Positions 35,255-44,404 are shown, counted from the first letter of the stretch. The stretch is 64,000 bases of DNA from Eudoraea chungangensis (GCF_029360665.1 NZ_JARDUB010000001.1:744001-808000), one strand, 5' to 3'. The notes: generated by a model from the sequence alone, not told the origin. Numbers and translations: made by a program.

Positions 35255-36733
35255 ATGATAACCCTATTGGAAAGAGCAAAATTGTTTATGGACCGTAAGG
35301 CCATTGTGTCTAATGGGCAAGACTACAACTATAAGGCTCTGCTTAAGGCATCGCATAATGTTGCTGCCAACCTATTAAACCAAAAAACCGACCTAAATGA
35401 GGCAAGAATTGGTTTTCTAGTGCCTCCTAGCTTTGAATATGTTGCAGTACAGTGGGGAATTTGGGCCGCAGGTGGAATTGCAGTTCCTCTTTGTGTAAAC
35501 CATCCTTTGCCCTCTATTGAACATGTAGTAAACGATGCAGAAGTTAAGACGCTTGTTGTGCATAAAGATTACTATACCCTACTAGAACCTTTAAAACAAA
35601 CACACGCTGTAGACATATTTCTGCTAAGCAGTCTTTTTGTTAAAAAAGAGCCCCTTCTGCCAGATATTGTATTAGACAGAAGGGCCATGATTCTCTACAC
35701 GAGTGGAACAACGAATAAGCCAAAAGGCGTAGTGACTACTCATCAAATTATCGAATCCCAGATAAAAACCCTTGTAGACGCTTGGCAATGGGTCCAAGAA
35801 GATTATATATACAATGTTCTGCCATTGCATCATGTACACGGAATAATAAATGTCATGAGCTGTGCTCTATGGAGTGGAGCATGTTGTGAGTTTCAAGAAG
35901 TGTTTAGTGCAGAATGTGTTTGGAAGGCCTTTTTGGGAAGAAAGCTCCGCCTTTTTATGGCCGTCCCTACTATCTATTTCAAGCTTATAGCCTATTGGGA
36001 AAATTCCCCGGAGGCTAAACAAAAGGAAATGTCCTCGGCAGCTTCTGAACTGAGGTTAATGGTTTCTGGTTCTGCCGCACTGCCTGTATCGGTTCTGGAA
36101 AAATGGAGAACAATTACCGGCCAAACCCTACTGGAACGCTACGGTATGACGGAAATAGGAATGGGCCTATCTAACTTATATAATGGGGAGCGGCGTCCAG
36201 GGTTTGTAGGTCTGCCCTTGCCAGGAGTACAAGTGAAGCTACTAAATACATCCGGAGATGAAGTGGAGCAAGGCGAGGCGGGTGAAATTCATATAAAAGG
36301 ACCCTCTGTTTTTAAAGAGTATTGGAATAACACAGAGGCCACAAAAAAGGCGTTTACAAAAGAGGGGTGGTTTATTACTGGGGACATTGCAATTCATCAA
36401 AATGGAATGTATAAAATATTAGGCCGGGACAGTGTAGACATTATAAAGTCTGGTGGCTATAAAATTTCTGCTTTGGAAATAGAAGATGCGTTAAGAAAGC
36501 AAGATCTCATTAAAGACTGCGCAGTAATAGGCAGTCCAGACAAAGAGTGGGGAGAGGTCGTAGTGGCGTTTATTATAAGTTCAGGCTCGCCTATTGGCCA
36601 TCAGAAAGTTATAGAGCAATTAAAGACTGAATTACCAGCATACAAACTCCCTAGAAAAATTATATCTATTGATTCGTTGCCCAGAAATGTTTTGGGGAAA
36701 GTAACTAAGAATGCATTAAAATCACTTTTATAG
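35255..36733 (+). CDS. ACSF3/MatB-like acyl-CoA synthetase (malonyl-CoA synthetase-like)
   Basis: A 492-residue ANL-superfamily ligase. The phosphate loop is YTSGTTNKPKG (about residue 150). The region LPLHHVHGIINVMSCALWSG, then FMAVPTIYFKLI, VSGSAALPVSVLEKWR and LERYGMTEIGM closely follows the malonate-CoA ligase MatB and mammalian ACSF3. The catalytic lysine is in PRNVLGKVTK near the C-terminus, and the adenylation motif GWFITGDIA is intact. Malonate or a methyl-malonate-like diacid is therefore the best guess. It is 19 bases after the dehydrogenase gene, which suggests that the pathway ends in a CoA ester. Confidence 0.83.
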   Translation: MITLLERAKLFMDRKAIVSNGQDYNYKALLKASHNVAANLLNQKTDLNEARIGFLVPPSFEYVAVQWGIWAAGGIAVPLCVNHPLPSIEHVVNDAEVKTLVVHKDYYTLLEPLKQTHAVDIFLLSSLFVKKEPLLPDIVLDRRAMILYTSGTTNKPKGVVTTHQIIESQIKTLVDAWQWVQEDYIYNVLPLHHVHGIINVMSCALWSGACCEFQEVFSAECVWKAFLGRKLRLFMAVPTIYFKLIAYWENSPEAKQKEMSSAASELRLMVSGSAALPVSVLEKWRTITGQTLLERYGMTEIGMGLSNLYNGERRPGFVGLPLPGVQVKLLNTSGDEVEQGEAGEIHIKGPSVFKEYWNNTEATKKAFTKEGWFITGDIAIHQNGMYKILGRDSVDIIKSGGYKISALEIEDALRKQDLIKDCAVIGSPDKEWGEVVVAFIISSGSPIGHQKVIEQLKTELPAYKLPRKIISIDSLPRNVLGKVTKNALKSLL

Positions 36734-36853
36734 ATGGACTTTTTAACTCTTCTGCCTTATCTAGGAATAATAATACTAACCGTATTGAACGCAATATTAG
36801 TGCTTAAAAGGACTATTAAGGTTGACGATAATAAAAGTGAAGAAATCAACTAA
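36734..36853 (+). CDS. 39-residue single-span membrane protein, symporter small accessory protein
   Basis: A very short gene packed exactly between two larger ones. The ATG at 36734 directly follows the ligase TAG, and its TAA shares one base with the symporter ATG (TAATG at 36851-36855). The product begins MDFLTLLPYLGIIILTVL, has one hydrophobic helix (about residues 3-24), a short basic stretch (LKRTIK) and an acidic tail (DDNKSEEIN). Perfect packing and translational coupling argue strongly for a real gene. Small membrane partners encoded next to sodium/solute symporters are known, so an accessory-subunit role is likely. Its sequence itself is not diagnostic. Confidence 0.8.
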   Translation: MDFLTLLPYLGIIILTVLNAILVLKRTIKVDDNKSEEIN

Positions 36854-38370
36854 TGGCCTATTTACAGGAGCATTATATCACTTTGTTACTAACCCTATTT
36901 TATATTAGCGGTTGTTTATATATAGGCTGGTATTTTAAAAACAAAGCCAACAAAGGAGTTGAAGGTTACTATGTCGCTAAAAGAGAGATCCCTGGTTGGG
37001 TTATATCCCTGGCTTTCTTTTCTACTTCTGCCAGCACAAATACTTATATTGGACAGGCAGGAATTTCATTTCAATATGGATTATCATGGGCTTGGATGGG
37101 TTTAATCTGGACTGTTTTTTGTGTTATTTCCTGGCAGCTACTTGGCCCTAGAATGCGGTATCAAACTGCTCTATTGAAGTCTTTTACTATTCCCGACTAT
37201 TTTCATCTACGCTATAAAAGTAATTTGGCCAAAACCATAAGGGTTTTCTCAGCGCTCATTATTCTGTTTGCAACCATCTGGTATATGGTGGGTATTGCCA
37301 AGGGTTGTGCGCATGTTTTAACTTCCGTCTTAGATATACCTTATTGGTTAGGGGCTTTTTTTATAATAGCAATCACCTGCATTTATACTATTTGGGGTGG
37401 GATGTACAGTGTGTTATGGACAGATGCTATTCAGGGGATAATCATGTTCGGTGTCGCCATTCTAATGTTTGCCATTCCCTTTATTTATGTCGGAGGAGTT
37501 AAAGAGACTTTTGAAATTATATCATTTACAGAACATATCACTCAAAATGGCGAACCAATTGAAAATGGTTTAGTTGTTTTTGGCAAATTAGTCTCCTTTT
37601 TATACATACTAGGTATAGGGCTTTCTATTGGTATGAAACAAATATCAGAACCAAAAAACCTAATCAGGTTCTATTCCATTGATAATGCCAAAAGCATGCG
37701 CTTTGCAATGATTTGGACGCCTTTTTTTCTAGGAATCTCTTTAGTCTGTGTTATGGGGTTAGGTGCCCTTGTTCACAGTATGGCTAGTTATGAAGAAGCT
37801 GCCTATCTTATTAATCATACAGACGAGGTAATTGGTTTTATGCTAAATAAATTTGATAATCAATGGGTAAGCGCTATTTGTGTAGCTGGTCTTTTTGCTG
37901 CGGGGATGTCTTCTTTGGCCTCCGTGATAATAATTATTGGTACTGCTTTTGTAAAAGACATTTGGCATGTAATAAGGCCTATGAAACAAGTAAAAATTAT
38001 TCCCAGAACCAAATGGTTTATGGCAATTTATTGTGGTTTAATTTATATGCTTACACTATTTCCGTTAGCCGGAATTGTGGAGCTTACAGCTTTTGCAGGG
38101 GCGGTTTTCGCAGCTAGTTTTTTTCCGGCTATTTTTGGAGGTCTATATTTAAAATGGGGTACGGATATTGGTGCCTTAGCTTCCATGCTAACAGGGATTC
38201 TCGTAAACATTATCTGGCGGTTTGCGTTTAGATACACCTATGAAGGCTTAAATGACATACATGAGATAATACCTGCGTTTATAGCGTCATCTCTTGTTTA
38301 TTTATTGGTTAGCTTACTCAGTAGTAGCCGAAAGCCCAATAAGAAACATCTAAGCCTTTTGTTTGATTAG
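36853..38370 (+). CDS. Sodium:solute symporter (SSS family)
   Basis: A 505-residue inner-membrane symporter of the SGLT/SSS family with about 13 hydrophobic segments. Typical elements are the first helix with GWYFKNKANKGVEGYYVAKR, AFFSTSASTNTYIGQAG, FTIPDYFHLRYKSNLAKTIR, YTIWGGMYSVLWTDAIQG and the helix-8 region LFAAGMSSLASVI. It would import a sugar, sugar acid or carboxylate with Na+. Its start overlaps the stop of the 39-residue protein. The gene ends the operon 4 bases from the convergent GNAT gene. The substrate should match the adjacent dehydrogenase or ligase. Confidence 0.9.
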   Translation: MAYLQEHYITLLLTLFYISGCLYIGWYFKNKANKGVEGYYVAKREIPGWVISLAFFSTSASTNTYIGQAGISFQYGLSWAWMGLIWTVFCVISWQLLGPRMRYQTALLKSFTIPDYFHLRYKSNLAKTIRVFSALIILFATIWYMVGIAKGCAHVLTSVLDIPYWLGAFFIIAITCIYTIWGGMYSVLWTDAIQGIIMFGVAILMFAIPFIYVGGVKETFEIISFTEHITQNGEPIENGLVVFGKLVSFLYILGIGLSIGMKQISEPKNLIRFYSIDNAKSMRFAMIWTPFFLGISLVCVMGLGALVHSMASYEEAAYLINHTDEVIGFMLNKFDNQWVSAICVAGLFAAGMSSLASVIIIIGTAFVKDIWHVIRPMKQVKIIPRTKWFMAIYCGLIYMLTLFPLAGIVELTAFAGAVFAASFFPAIFGGLYLKWGTDIGALASMLTGILVNIIWRFAFRYTYEGLNDIHEIIPAFIASSLVYLLVSLLSSSRKPNKKHLSLLFD

Positions 38371-38374
38371 AGCA

Positions 38375-38815
38375 TCAAGTACGTTCCATTAGAATGTGTG
38401 GAATGCCGTCCTCTAAATAGCCTTCCCCTAGTTGCTTAAAACCTAATTCTTGGTAAAACCTTTTTAAGTATAACTGGGCGGATACTTTTACGGTTGTTTC
38501 GTTAAAAACATCTTTAATAGCTTTTATTGAAGCCTTCATTAGTTTTTCTCCATACCCTTTTTTTCTATAAGCTTGGCGAACTACAACTCTGCCAATGCTT
38601 GCTGTGTCCATATAATCCTGAGGTTTAAATAGCCTTGTATAGGCTATAATAATATTATTCTCATATGCCAACAAGTGCATAGCCTTATCGTCCTTATCGT
38701 CTATGTCTTGATAAACACAGTTCTGCTCCACAATAAAAACCTCTGCCCTTAGCTGAAGAATCTTGTATAGTTCTTTTTTTGTTAAATCTGAAAACGAAAC
38801 AATTTTTATAGTCAT
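38375..38815 (-). CDS. ElaA-like GNAT family N-acetyltransferase
   Basis: A 146-residue acetyltransferase. The start region ELYKILQLRAEVFIVEQNC is characteristic of the ElaA group, and the acetyl-CoA loop is RQAYRKKGYGEKLM (about residues 78-91). The fold is complete. The acceptor is unknown. It is the last gene of the rpiB-CDF-GNAT minus-strand operon, 2 bases after the CDF gene. Confidence 0.85.
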   Translation of the reverse strand: MTIKIVSFSDLTKKELYKILQLRAEVFIVEQNCVYQDIDDKDDKAMHLLAYENNIIIAYTRLFKPQDYMDTASIGRVVVRQAYRKKGYGEKLMKASIKAIKDVFNETTVKVSAQLYLKRFYQELGFKQLGEGYLEDGIPHILMERT

Positions 38816-38817
38816 AA

Positions 38818-39732
38818 CTAGTCTTGAACAATTACATGCTTACTATCACACTTCCCAAACTCAGGTTGAATATTTACATGATTAACACCAAATTCATTAA
38901 ATACAATCTCTTCTATTTCATTTAATACTTTATCAAACTGAGACAGCTTAATGTCTTCCTTGAAATCAATATGAGCTTCCAAATGAATTTCTTGCTCATT
39001 TAATTGCCAAATATGTACATGGTGAATATTTTTTATAAGTTCCAACTTACTGAGTACTGCCACAATTTTTTTTACTTCAATAGTATTGGGTGTAAAAAGC
39101 ATTAAAACTCTTGTAGCGTCTTTAAGAAGAGCTGCACCTACATATATTAAATAGAATGCAATTAAAACAGTAAGTAATGGATCTACCCAAAAAAATGCAA
39201 AATACTTCATAAAAAGTCCGCCCACAAGAACCGCAATTGATGCTAACATATCTGTAAACAAATGCAAATACGCGGAGCGCATATTCATATTTCCGTGAGC
39301 TCCCTTTCTTAAAAGAAGAACACTAAAACCATTTACCAAAATACCTAACAACGCCATCCATATAACTATGCCCGACTTAATTGGTACGGGGTTTATAAAA
39401 CGCTGAATTGCCTCGAATATTAATATTGCAGCAACTACTATTAGAGCAGAAGAATTAATAAAAGCTGCTATAATCTCGGCTCTTTTGTAACCAAAAGTTT
39501 TATTTGATGTAGCTTTCCTTTTGGATAATAGGCTTGCTATATAACTTATAATTAGAGATAAGACATCGCTAAAATTATGAAGCGCATCTGACAACAAAGA
39601 AAGGCTTCCGGATAGTATACCGCCAATAACCTGAGCTAAGGTTATTATTACATTTAATAAAATTGAAATAAATAGATTTTTTCCCTTTAGGTCGTTATGC
39701 GAATGGGGGGTGTGGGAATGATCATGACCCAT
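38818..39732 (-). CDS. Cation diffusion facilitator family metal transporter
   Basis: A 304-residue CDF (CzcD-like) inner-membrane metal/H+ antiporter. It has a His-rich N-terminus (HDHSHTPHSHND), six membrane segments, the metal-site residues in SLLSDALHNFSDVLS and HLFTDMLASI, and a cytosolic ferredoxin-like dimer domain (about 215-300) containing HVHIWQLNEQEIHLEAHI. Zn2+ is the most probable cargo, judged from the two His/Asp sites. It starts 8 bases after rpiB, so it is co-transcribed. Confidence 0.93.
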   Translation of the reverse strand: MGHDHSHTPHSHNDLKGKNLFISILLNVIITLAQVIGGILSGSLSLLSDALHNFSDVLSLIISYIASLLSKRKATSNKTFGYKRAEIIAAFINSSALIVVAAILIFEAIQRFINPVPIKSGIVIWMALLGILVNGFSVLLLRKGAHGNMNMRSAYLHLFTDMLASIAVLVGGLFMKYFAFFWVDPLLTVLIAFYLIYVGAALLKDATRVLMLFTPNTIEVKKIVAVLSKLELIKNIHHVHIWQLNEQEIHLEAHIDFKEDIKLSQFDKVLNEIEEIVFNEFGVNHVNIQPEFGKCDSKHVIVQD

Positions 39733-39740
39733 AAAAAATG

Positions 39741-40172
39741 CTAATTAAAGGGAATTTTTTCTATTCTTCGTTCATGTCTTCCCCCTTCAAACTTAGTATT
39801 AAGAAAAGTTCTTACCATATCCAAGGCCTGATTAAGCGATATAAAACGAGCAGGTAAACTAAGAATATTAGCATCATTGTGTTCTCTCGCTAATTGAACA
39901 ATCTCTTTGTTCCAACATAATGCTGCTCTAATACCATGGTGTTTGTTGGCAGTCATACTTGCACCATTGCCACTACCACATACAATGATTCCCAGGTCTA
40001 CAACTTCGTTTTCAACATCTTCTGCAACTGGATGAATAAAATCCGGATAATCCACACTATCCGTACCGTCAGTTCCGTGATTAATAACCTCAATCTCTAA
40101 AGATTTTAACAAACCAACAATAGCGAGCTTATATTCGGTTCCTGCGTGATCATTACCTATGGATATCTTCAT
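39741..40172 (-). CDS. rpiB: Ribose 5-phosphate isomerase B
   Basis: Interconverts ribose 5-phosphate and ribulose 5-phosphate in the pentose phosphate pathway; cytosolic. The 143-residue protein is full length with the signature SIGNDHAGTEYK (start), DYPDF, and the catalytic Cys in IIVCGSGNGASMTANK (about residue 65), followed by LSLPARFI. It is the first gene of its operon, reading away from the AT-rich gap, with a -7 box at 40197-40204. Confidence 0.95.
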   Translation of the reverse strand: MKISIGNDHAGTEYKLAIVGLLKSLEIEVINHGTDGTDSVDYPDFIHPVAEDVENEVVDLGIIVCGSGNGASMTANKHHGIRAALCWNKEIVQLAREHNDANILSLPARFISLNQALDMVRTFLNTKFEGGRHERRIEKIPFN

Positions 40173-40196
40173 TTTGTTATCTTTTATACTATCTTA

Positions 40197-40204
40197 CAAA
40201 GTTA
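40197..40204 (-). promoter_or_regulatory. Putative rpiB promoter -7 box
   Basis: The minus strand reads TAACTTTG, an exact TAnnTTTG match 25 bases upstream of the rpiB ATG. No good -33 element was seen. Confidence 0.45.
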
Positions 40205-40229
40205 CTAAACCCTTTGAAATAGAATCTTA

Positions 40230-40720
40230 AAATACCTATCAACAATTAAATTTTTTAATAACTGTAATAAATTGATTTTTAGAAGTTTAATTTATATAAT
40301 ATTTGTTAATAATTACCAAGAAATATTAATTACTTAAGTTTTAAAAAACAATTGAAATAAGCAATACAAAATAGAATTAAGCTTTCAAACTTTAGTTCTT
40401 AAAAATTAGTAGAAAGTTATTCTTCTTTTAAATAGAGAACTTAACATATAAACATCTAATTACTTATTAAACATTTTAGTGAATAAAAGTTATTAGACCA
40501 TGTTCAATAAAAACCTAATCAATTGATCTAGAGTTAAAAAAAATAAAGTTTTTAGTTGATAAACTAGTATATCTGTTAATAGCAATTTTTCTAACTTTTT
40601 TTTATCCCAACTATTAACACCCTATAATAAACACCATTTTTATTTTAAATTAATTAAGAAAAAAGATAAATATTATATAACGGTTAATAACTATTAGATT
40701 TTAAATTAATTTAAAATTAA
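40230..40720. other. AT-rich gap with DnaA-box-like motifs: candidate replication origin
   Basis: This gene-free stretch between divergent rpiB and rnr is strikingly AT-rich. Six 9-mers fit the pattern YTATYAACM, close to the DnaA box TTATNCACA: 40236 (+, CTATCAACA), 40304 (-, TTATTAACA), 40554 (-, TTATCAACT), 40574 (-, CTATTAACA), 40611 (+, CTATTAACA) and 40682 (-, TTATTAACC). A 13-base direct repeat TTTTAAATTAATT occurs at 40643 and 40699, resembling an unwinding element. Both flanking genes read outwards. dnaA is not in the window. The alternative is a long AT-rich regulatory region where such motifs occur by chance. Confidence 0.45.
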
Positions 40721-40780
40721 AGTTAGCTAAAGAAGTCTCTTAATAATAATTCGTACTTTTCAAAACAAATAAATGATTTA

Positions 40781-42976
40781 ATGTCGAAGAAGAAAAAGCG
40801 TGCTAAAGGGCACCTAAAGAATGAAATTACCAAAGGAATTTTTACAGTATTAGAGAAAGAACCTTCCAAGAGTTTTAACTATAAGCAGCTGGCTGCAAGG
40901 CTAGATTTAAAGGATACAGAGAGTCGCAACCTTCTTATAAGACGTTTAGGAGAATTAAAAAGCGATAAAAGAATTGAAGAACAGAATAGAGGAAGTTATA
41001 AAGCCTTAGAAAGAAATAATACATTACAGGGAAAGGTAGATATTACCGCCAGAGGAAATGCCTATGTAATAGTAGAGGAGTTAGAAGATGATATTTTTGT
41101 ACCCTATAATAAACTGAATAGGGCATTTCATGGAGATTTAGTAGAAATTCTTATTTATTCCAGAAGAGGTAAGACAAAGTTAGAAGGGGAAATAATTAGA
41201 GTTGTAGAAAGAAGAAAAAACACCTTTGTTGGAATAGTGGATCTTCAGAAAAAGTTTGCTTTTGTAAAGCCAACAGATCCACGAGTATATAAAGATATAT
41301 TTATCTCCTTAGATAAATTATCTAGTGCTCAAAATGGAGATAAAGTAGTAGTAGAAATAACAGAATGGCCAGAGAATGTAGACTCCCCTTATGGTAAAAT
41401 TATAGAGGTTTTAGGAAAGCCAGGAGAACATCAAACAGAAATACATGCAATTTTAGCAGAGTATGGACTGCCTTATAAATTTCCGGAAGAGGTTGAAAAC
41501 TATGCTAATAAAATTGATACCTCAATTAAACTCGAAGAGGTACGAAAACGAAAGGATTTAAGAGATGTTTTAACATTCACCATTGACCCGAAAGATGCCA
41601 AGGATTTTGATGATGCCTTGTCATTCGAAATAACAGAAAATGGGAATTATTCTATTGGCATACATATAGCAGATGTTTCGCACTATGTAAAGAAAGGAAC
41701 CATCTTAGAAGAAGAGGCTTATGAAAGGGCTACTTCTGTGTATTTAGTAGACAGAGTAGTACCAATGTTACCAGAAGTACTTTCTAACAATGCATGTTCC
41801 TTAAGGCCTCATGAAGATAAGTATACATTTTCGGCAATTTTTGAATTAGACGATCAGGGAATTGTAAAAAAGGAATGGTTTGGACGAACTGTTATTAATT
41901 CTAACGAACGTTTTGCATACGAGGAAGCCCAATATATAATTGAAAATTCTAGCAACGAAATACCTGTGGATATTTCTATCCGAACAGATGCCTATAAGGT
42001 GAGTGAGGAGGTTGTTAATGCTATTATTAAACTAGATAAGATAGCTAAGGCAATGAGAAGTAAGAGAATGGAACATGGAGCTATTTCTTTCGATAAAGTA
42101 GAAGTAAAATTTCAGCTATCCGAAGATAATGAGCCCGAAGGTGTATTCTTTAAAGAGGCAAAAGATGCAAATAAATTGATTGAAGAATTTATGCTTCTGG
42201 CAAATAGAAAAGTGGCAGAGTTTATAGGAAAACAATCGCCAATTAAAACCTTTGTTTATAGAATCCATGATCAACCAGATGAGGATAAATTATTTGCATT
42301 AAATAGTATTATAAAAAGGTTTGGACACCGTTTAAACCTAAAGGATAGGAAATCCGTAAACAGCTCCTTAAATAAGCTCTTGGAAGATGTAAAGGGTAAA
42401 AAGGAGCAAAATTTAGTTGATACTCTTGCAATTAGAAGTATGAGCAAGGCGGTTTACAGTACTGATAATATTGGACATTATGGCCTGGCTTTTGATTATT
42501 ATACTCATTTTACCTCTCCTATTAGAAGATATCCGGATGTATTAGTACACCGATTACTTCAACATTATTTAGAGAAGGGTAAATCTCCTGAAAAAAAAGA
42601 GTATGAAATATTATGCAAACACTCCTCTGATATGGAGATACTGGCGTCTAATGCAGAAAGAGATTCTATAAAATATATGCAGATAAGATTTATGGAAAAC
42701 CATGACGATCAAGAGTTTTTAGGGGTAATTTCAGGAGTTACAGAATGGGGTGTTTATGTAGAAATAATTGAAAATAAGTGCGAGGGAATGGTTCGGATAA
42801 GGGATATAAAAGATGATTATTATACCTTTGATGAAAAAGAATACGCAATTATTGGACAACGTAACCGTAAAAAGTATCAGTTAGGGGATGAGGTTTTGGT
42901 TATGGTAAAGAGCACGGATTTGGTAAAACGTCATTTAGATTTTAAATTGTTAGGTAAAGCAGAAGTTCTTAAGTAG
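40781..42976 (+). CDS. rnr: Ribonuclease R
   Basis: Processive 3'-5' exoribonuclease degrading structured RNA; cytosolic. The 731-residue protein starts with a basic helix (MSKKKKRAKGHLKN) and an N-terminal winged-helix-like region, then cold-shock domains (about 80-230), the RNB catalytic domain (about 265-600, with FTIDPKDAKDFDDALS supplying the metal-binding aspartates) and a C-terminal S1 domain (about 645-725, GVISGVTEWGVYVEI). Upstream a TACTTTTC resembles a -7 box with one mismatch. The DUF2807 and LysE genes follow closely. Confidence 0.95.
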   Translation: MSKKKKRAKGHLKNEITKGIFTVLEKEPSKSFNYKQLAARLDLKDTESRNLLIRRLGELKSDKRIEEQNRGSYKALERNNTLQGKVDITARGNAYVIVEELEDDIFVPYNKLNRAFHGDLVEILIYSRRGKTKLEGEIIRVVERRKNTFVGIVDLQKKFAFVKPTDPRVYKDIFISLDKLSSAQNGDKVVVEITEWPENVDSPYGKIIEVLGKPGEHQTEIHAILAEYGLPYKFPEEVENYANKIDTSIKLEEVRKRKDLRDVLTFTIDPKDAKDFDDALSFEITENGNYSIGIHIADVSHYVKKGTILEEEAYERATSVYLVDRVVPMLPEVLSNNACSLRPHEDKYTFSAIFELDDQGIVKKEWFGRTVINSNERFAYEEAQYIIENSSNEIPVDISIRTDAYKVSEEVVNAIIKLDKIAKAMRSKRMEHGAISFDKVEVKFQLSEDNEPEGVFFKEAKDANKLIEEFMLLANRKVAEFIGKQSPIKTFVYRIHDQPDEDKLFALNSIIKRFGHRLNLKDRKSVNSSLNKLLEDVKGKKEQNLVDTLAIRSMSKAVYSTDNIGHYGLAFDYYTHFTSPIRRYPDVLVHRLLQHYLEKGKSPEKKEYEILCKHSSDMEILASNAERDSIKYMQIRFMENHDDQEFLGVISGVTEWGVYVEIIENKCEGMVRIRDIKDDYYTFDEKEYAIIGQRNRKKYQLGDEVLVMVKSTDLVKRHLDFKLLGKAEVLK

Positions 42977-43012
42977 AACTTTTTACTAGTTGGGATAAAA
43001 AAAAGTATTAGA

Positions 43013-43693
43013 ATGAAACAGTATGTTTTCTTTGTTTTTTGTCTTTTGGTAAACTTTAGTTTGATTTCTCAGGATCAAACGATTACTACAAAATTGTCTA
43101 AATTTTCCAGGGTGAAAGTTTTTGATGGTATTTCTGTTAATCTTATAAAGTCTTCTGAGAATAAGGCTATTGTAACTGGCGCTAATACGTCTAATGTGAA
43201 GTTTGTTGTAGCTAATGGAGAGTTAAAAGTAAGAATGGCTGTGACTAAATTATTCAGTGGTTATAGAACCTTTGTTGATTTGCATTATAGGGATGCTCTT
43301 GTAGTTATTGATGTAAATGAAGACGCCAGAATTATTTCTACGGAGAAAATTAATCAGGATGTTATAGAATTAAAGGCTCAGGAAGGAGGAGAGCTTCAAA
43401 TAAATGCTGAGGTAGAACAAATGTTAATAAGATCTGTTTCTGGAGGAATTATAACTACAACGGGCATCTCTGATATACAAGACGTGGCTATAAATACAGG
43501 AGGTTCTTATCTAGGGAAAGACTTTAAAACCAATTTTACAACTGTAAATGTTAACGCTGGCTCCAAGGCCGAAATATATGCTTCAGATTATGTGAAGGCA
43601 ACTGTGAAGGCGGGTGGCGAGGTTCTAGTCTACGGAGACCCTACCAAAATGGATGAAAAGACTGTTTTTGGAGGAAAAGTAACTCGAATGTAA
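43013..43693 (+). CDS. DUF2807 (head GIN domain) secreted protein
   Basis: A 226-residue exported protein with a signal peptide (to about residue 20, SLISQ) and a beta-helix-like DUF2807 domain covering the rest. Alternating short strands run through LSKFSRVKVFDGISVNLI, VDLHYRDALVVIDVNEDA and the C-terminal VKATVKAGGEVLVYGDP. The family is common in Bacteroidota and often lies near sensor or adhesin genes; the function is unknown. It begins 36 bases after rnr and 17 bases before the LysE-family gene. Confidence 0.82.
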   Translation: MKQYVFFVFCLLVNFSLISQDQTITTKLSKFSRVKVFDGISVNLIKSSENKAIVTGANTSNVKFVVANGELKVRMAVTKLFSGYRTFVDLHYRDALVVIDVNEDARIISTEKINQDVIELKAQEGGELQINAEVEQMLIRSVSGGIITTTGISDIQDVAINTGGSYLGKDFKTNFTTVNVNAGSKAEIYASDYVKATVKAGGEVLVYGDPTKMDEKTVFGGKVTRM

Positions 43694-43710
43694 TTTTTGT
43701 TTTAAAATAG

Positions 43711-44376
43711 ATGATAGAGGATGTACAGGCAGCGATACCGCTGGGGTTTTTACTGAGCTTTATGATTGGTCCTGTTTTTTTTGTACTCTTAGAGACCAGT
43801 GCTACAAAGGGTTTTAGGGCAGCTTTGTTTTTCAATCTAGGCGTAATACTTGCTGACATATTTTTCTTAACCATAGCATATTTTAGTAGTTATCAATTAT
43901 TAGAAAACTTAAGCAATCAGCCGGGTCTTTATGTTTTTGGTGGTGTAATTTTATTAATTTATGGCCTTACCACGTTTTTTAGTAAAGACTTTGTGAAAAG
44001 AAAAACAGATATTAAACCGAGAAAGGGCGGGTATTTGAGTTTATTTATTAAAGGTTTCTTATTGAATTTTATAAACATTGGTGTCCTGGTGTTTTGGTTA
44101 GGCGTAATTATAATCGTTGGCCCAAGCCTGGAGAATAATCCAAACAGAATAATACTTTTCTTCTCTAGTATGCTAGCGGCATATTTCATAACAGATTTGT
44201 TTAAAATATTACTGGCAAAACAATTAAAAAGAAAACTTACCCCTGAAAGAATACGATGGGTGAAAAAGGGTTTGGGGATAATTTTGGTAATTTGTGGGGT
44301 TGTACTAATAATAAAAGGGTTCTTGCCAAAAGATCAATTAAATATTGAAAAGGGTATAGAATATATAAGAGATTAG
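43711..44376 (+). CDS. LysE/RhtB family translocator
   Basis: A 221-residue inner-membrane exporter with six hydrophobic segments. The first helix has the family signature IPLGFLLSFMIGPVFFVLLETSATKG (residues about 9-34), and a cytosolic basic loop KDFVKRKTDIKPRKGG follows the third helix. Family members export amino acids or related small molecules; the substrate is not known. It is the last gene of the rnr operon, followed 28 bases later by a bidirectional terminator. Confidence 0.88.
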   Translation: MIEDVQAAIPLGFLLSFMIGPVFFVLLETSATKGFRAALFFNLGVILADIFFLTIAYFSSYQLLENLSNQPGLYVFGGVILLIYGLTTFFSKDFVKRKTDIKPRKGGYLSLFIKGFLLNFINIGVLVFWLGVIIIVGPSLENNPNRIILFFSSMLAAYFITDLFKILLAKQLKRKLTPERIRWVKKGLGIILVICGVVLIIKGFLPKDQLNIEKGIEYIRD

Positions 44377-44404
44377 CCGGGGCCTTCGTAGAATTATACA
44401 AGTA

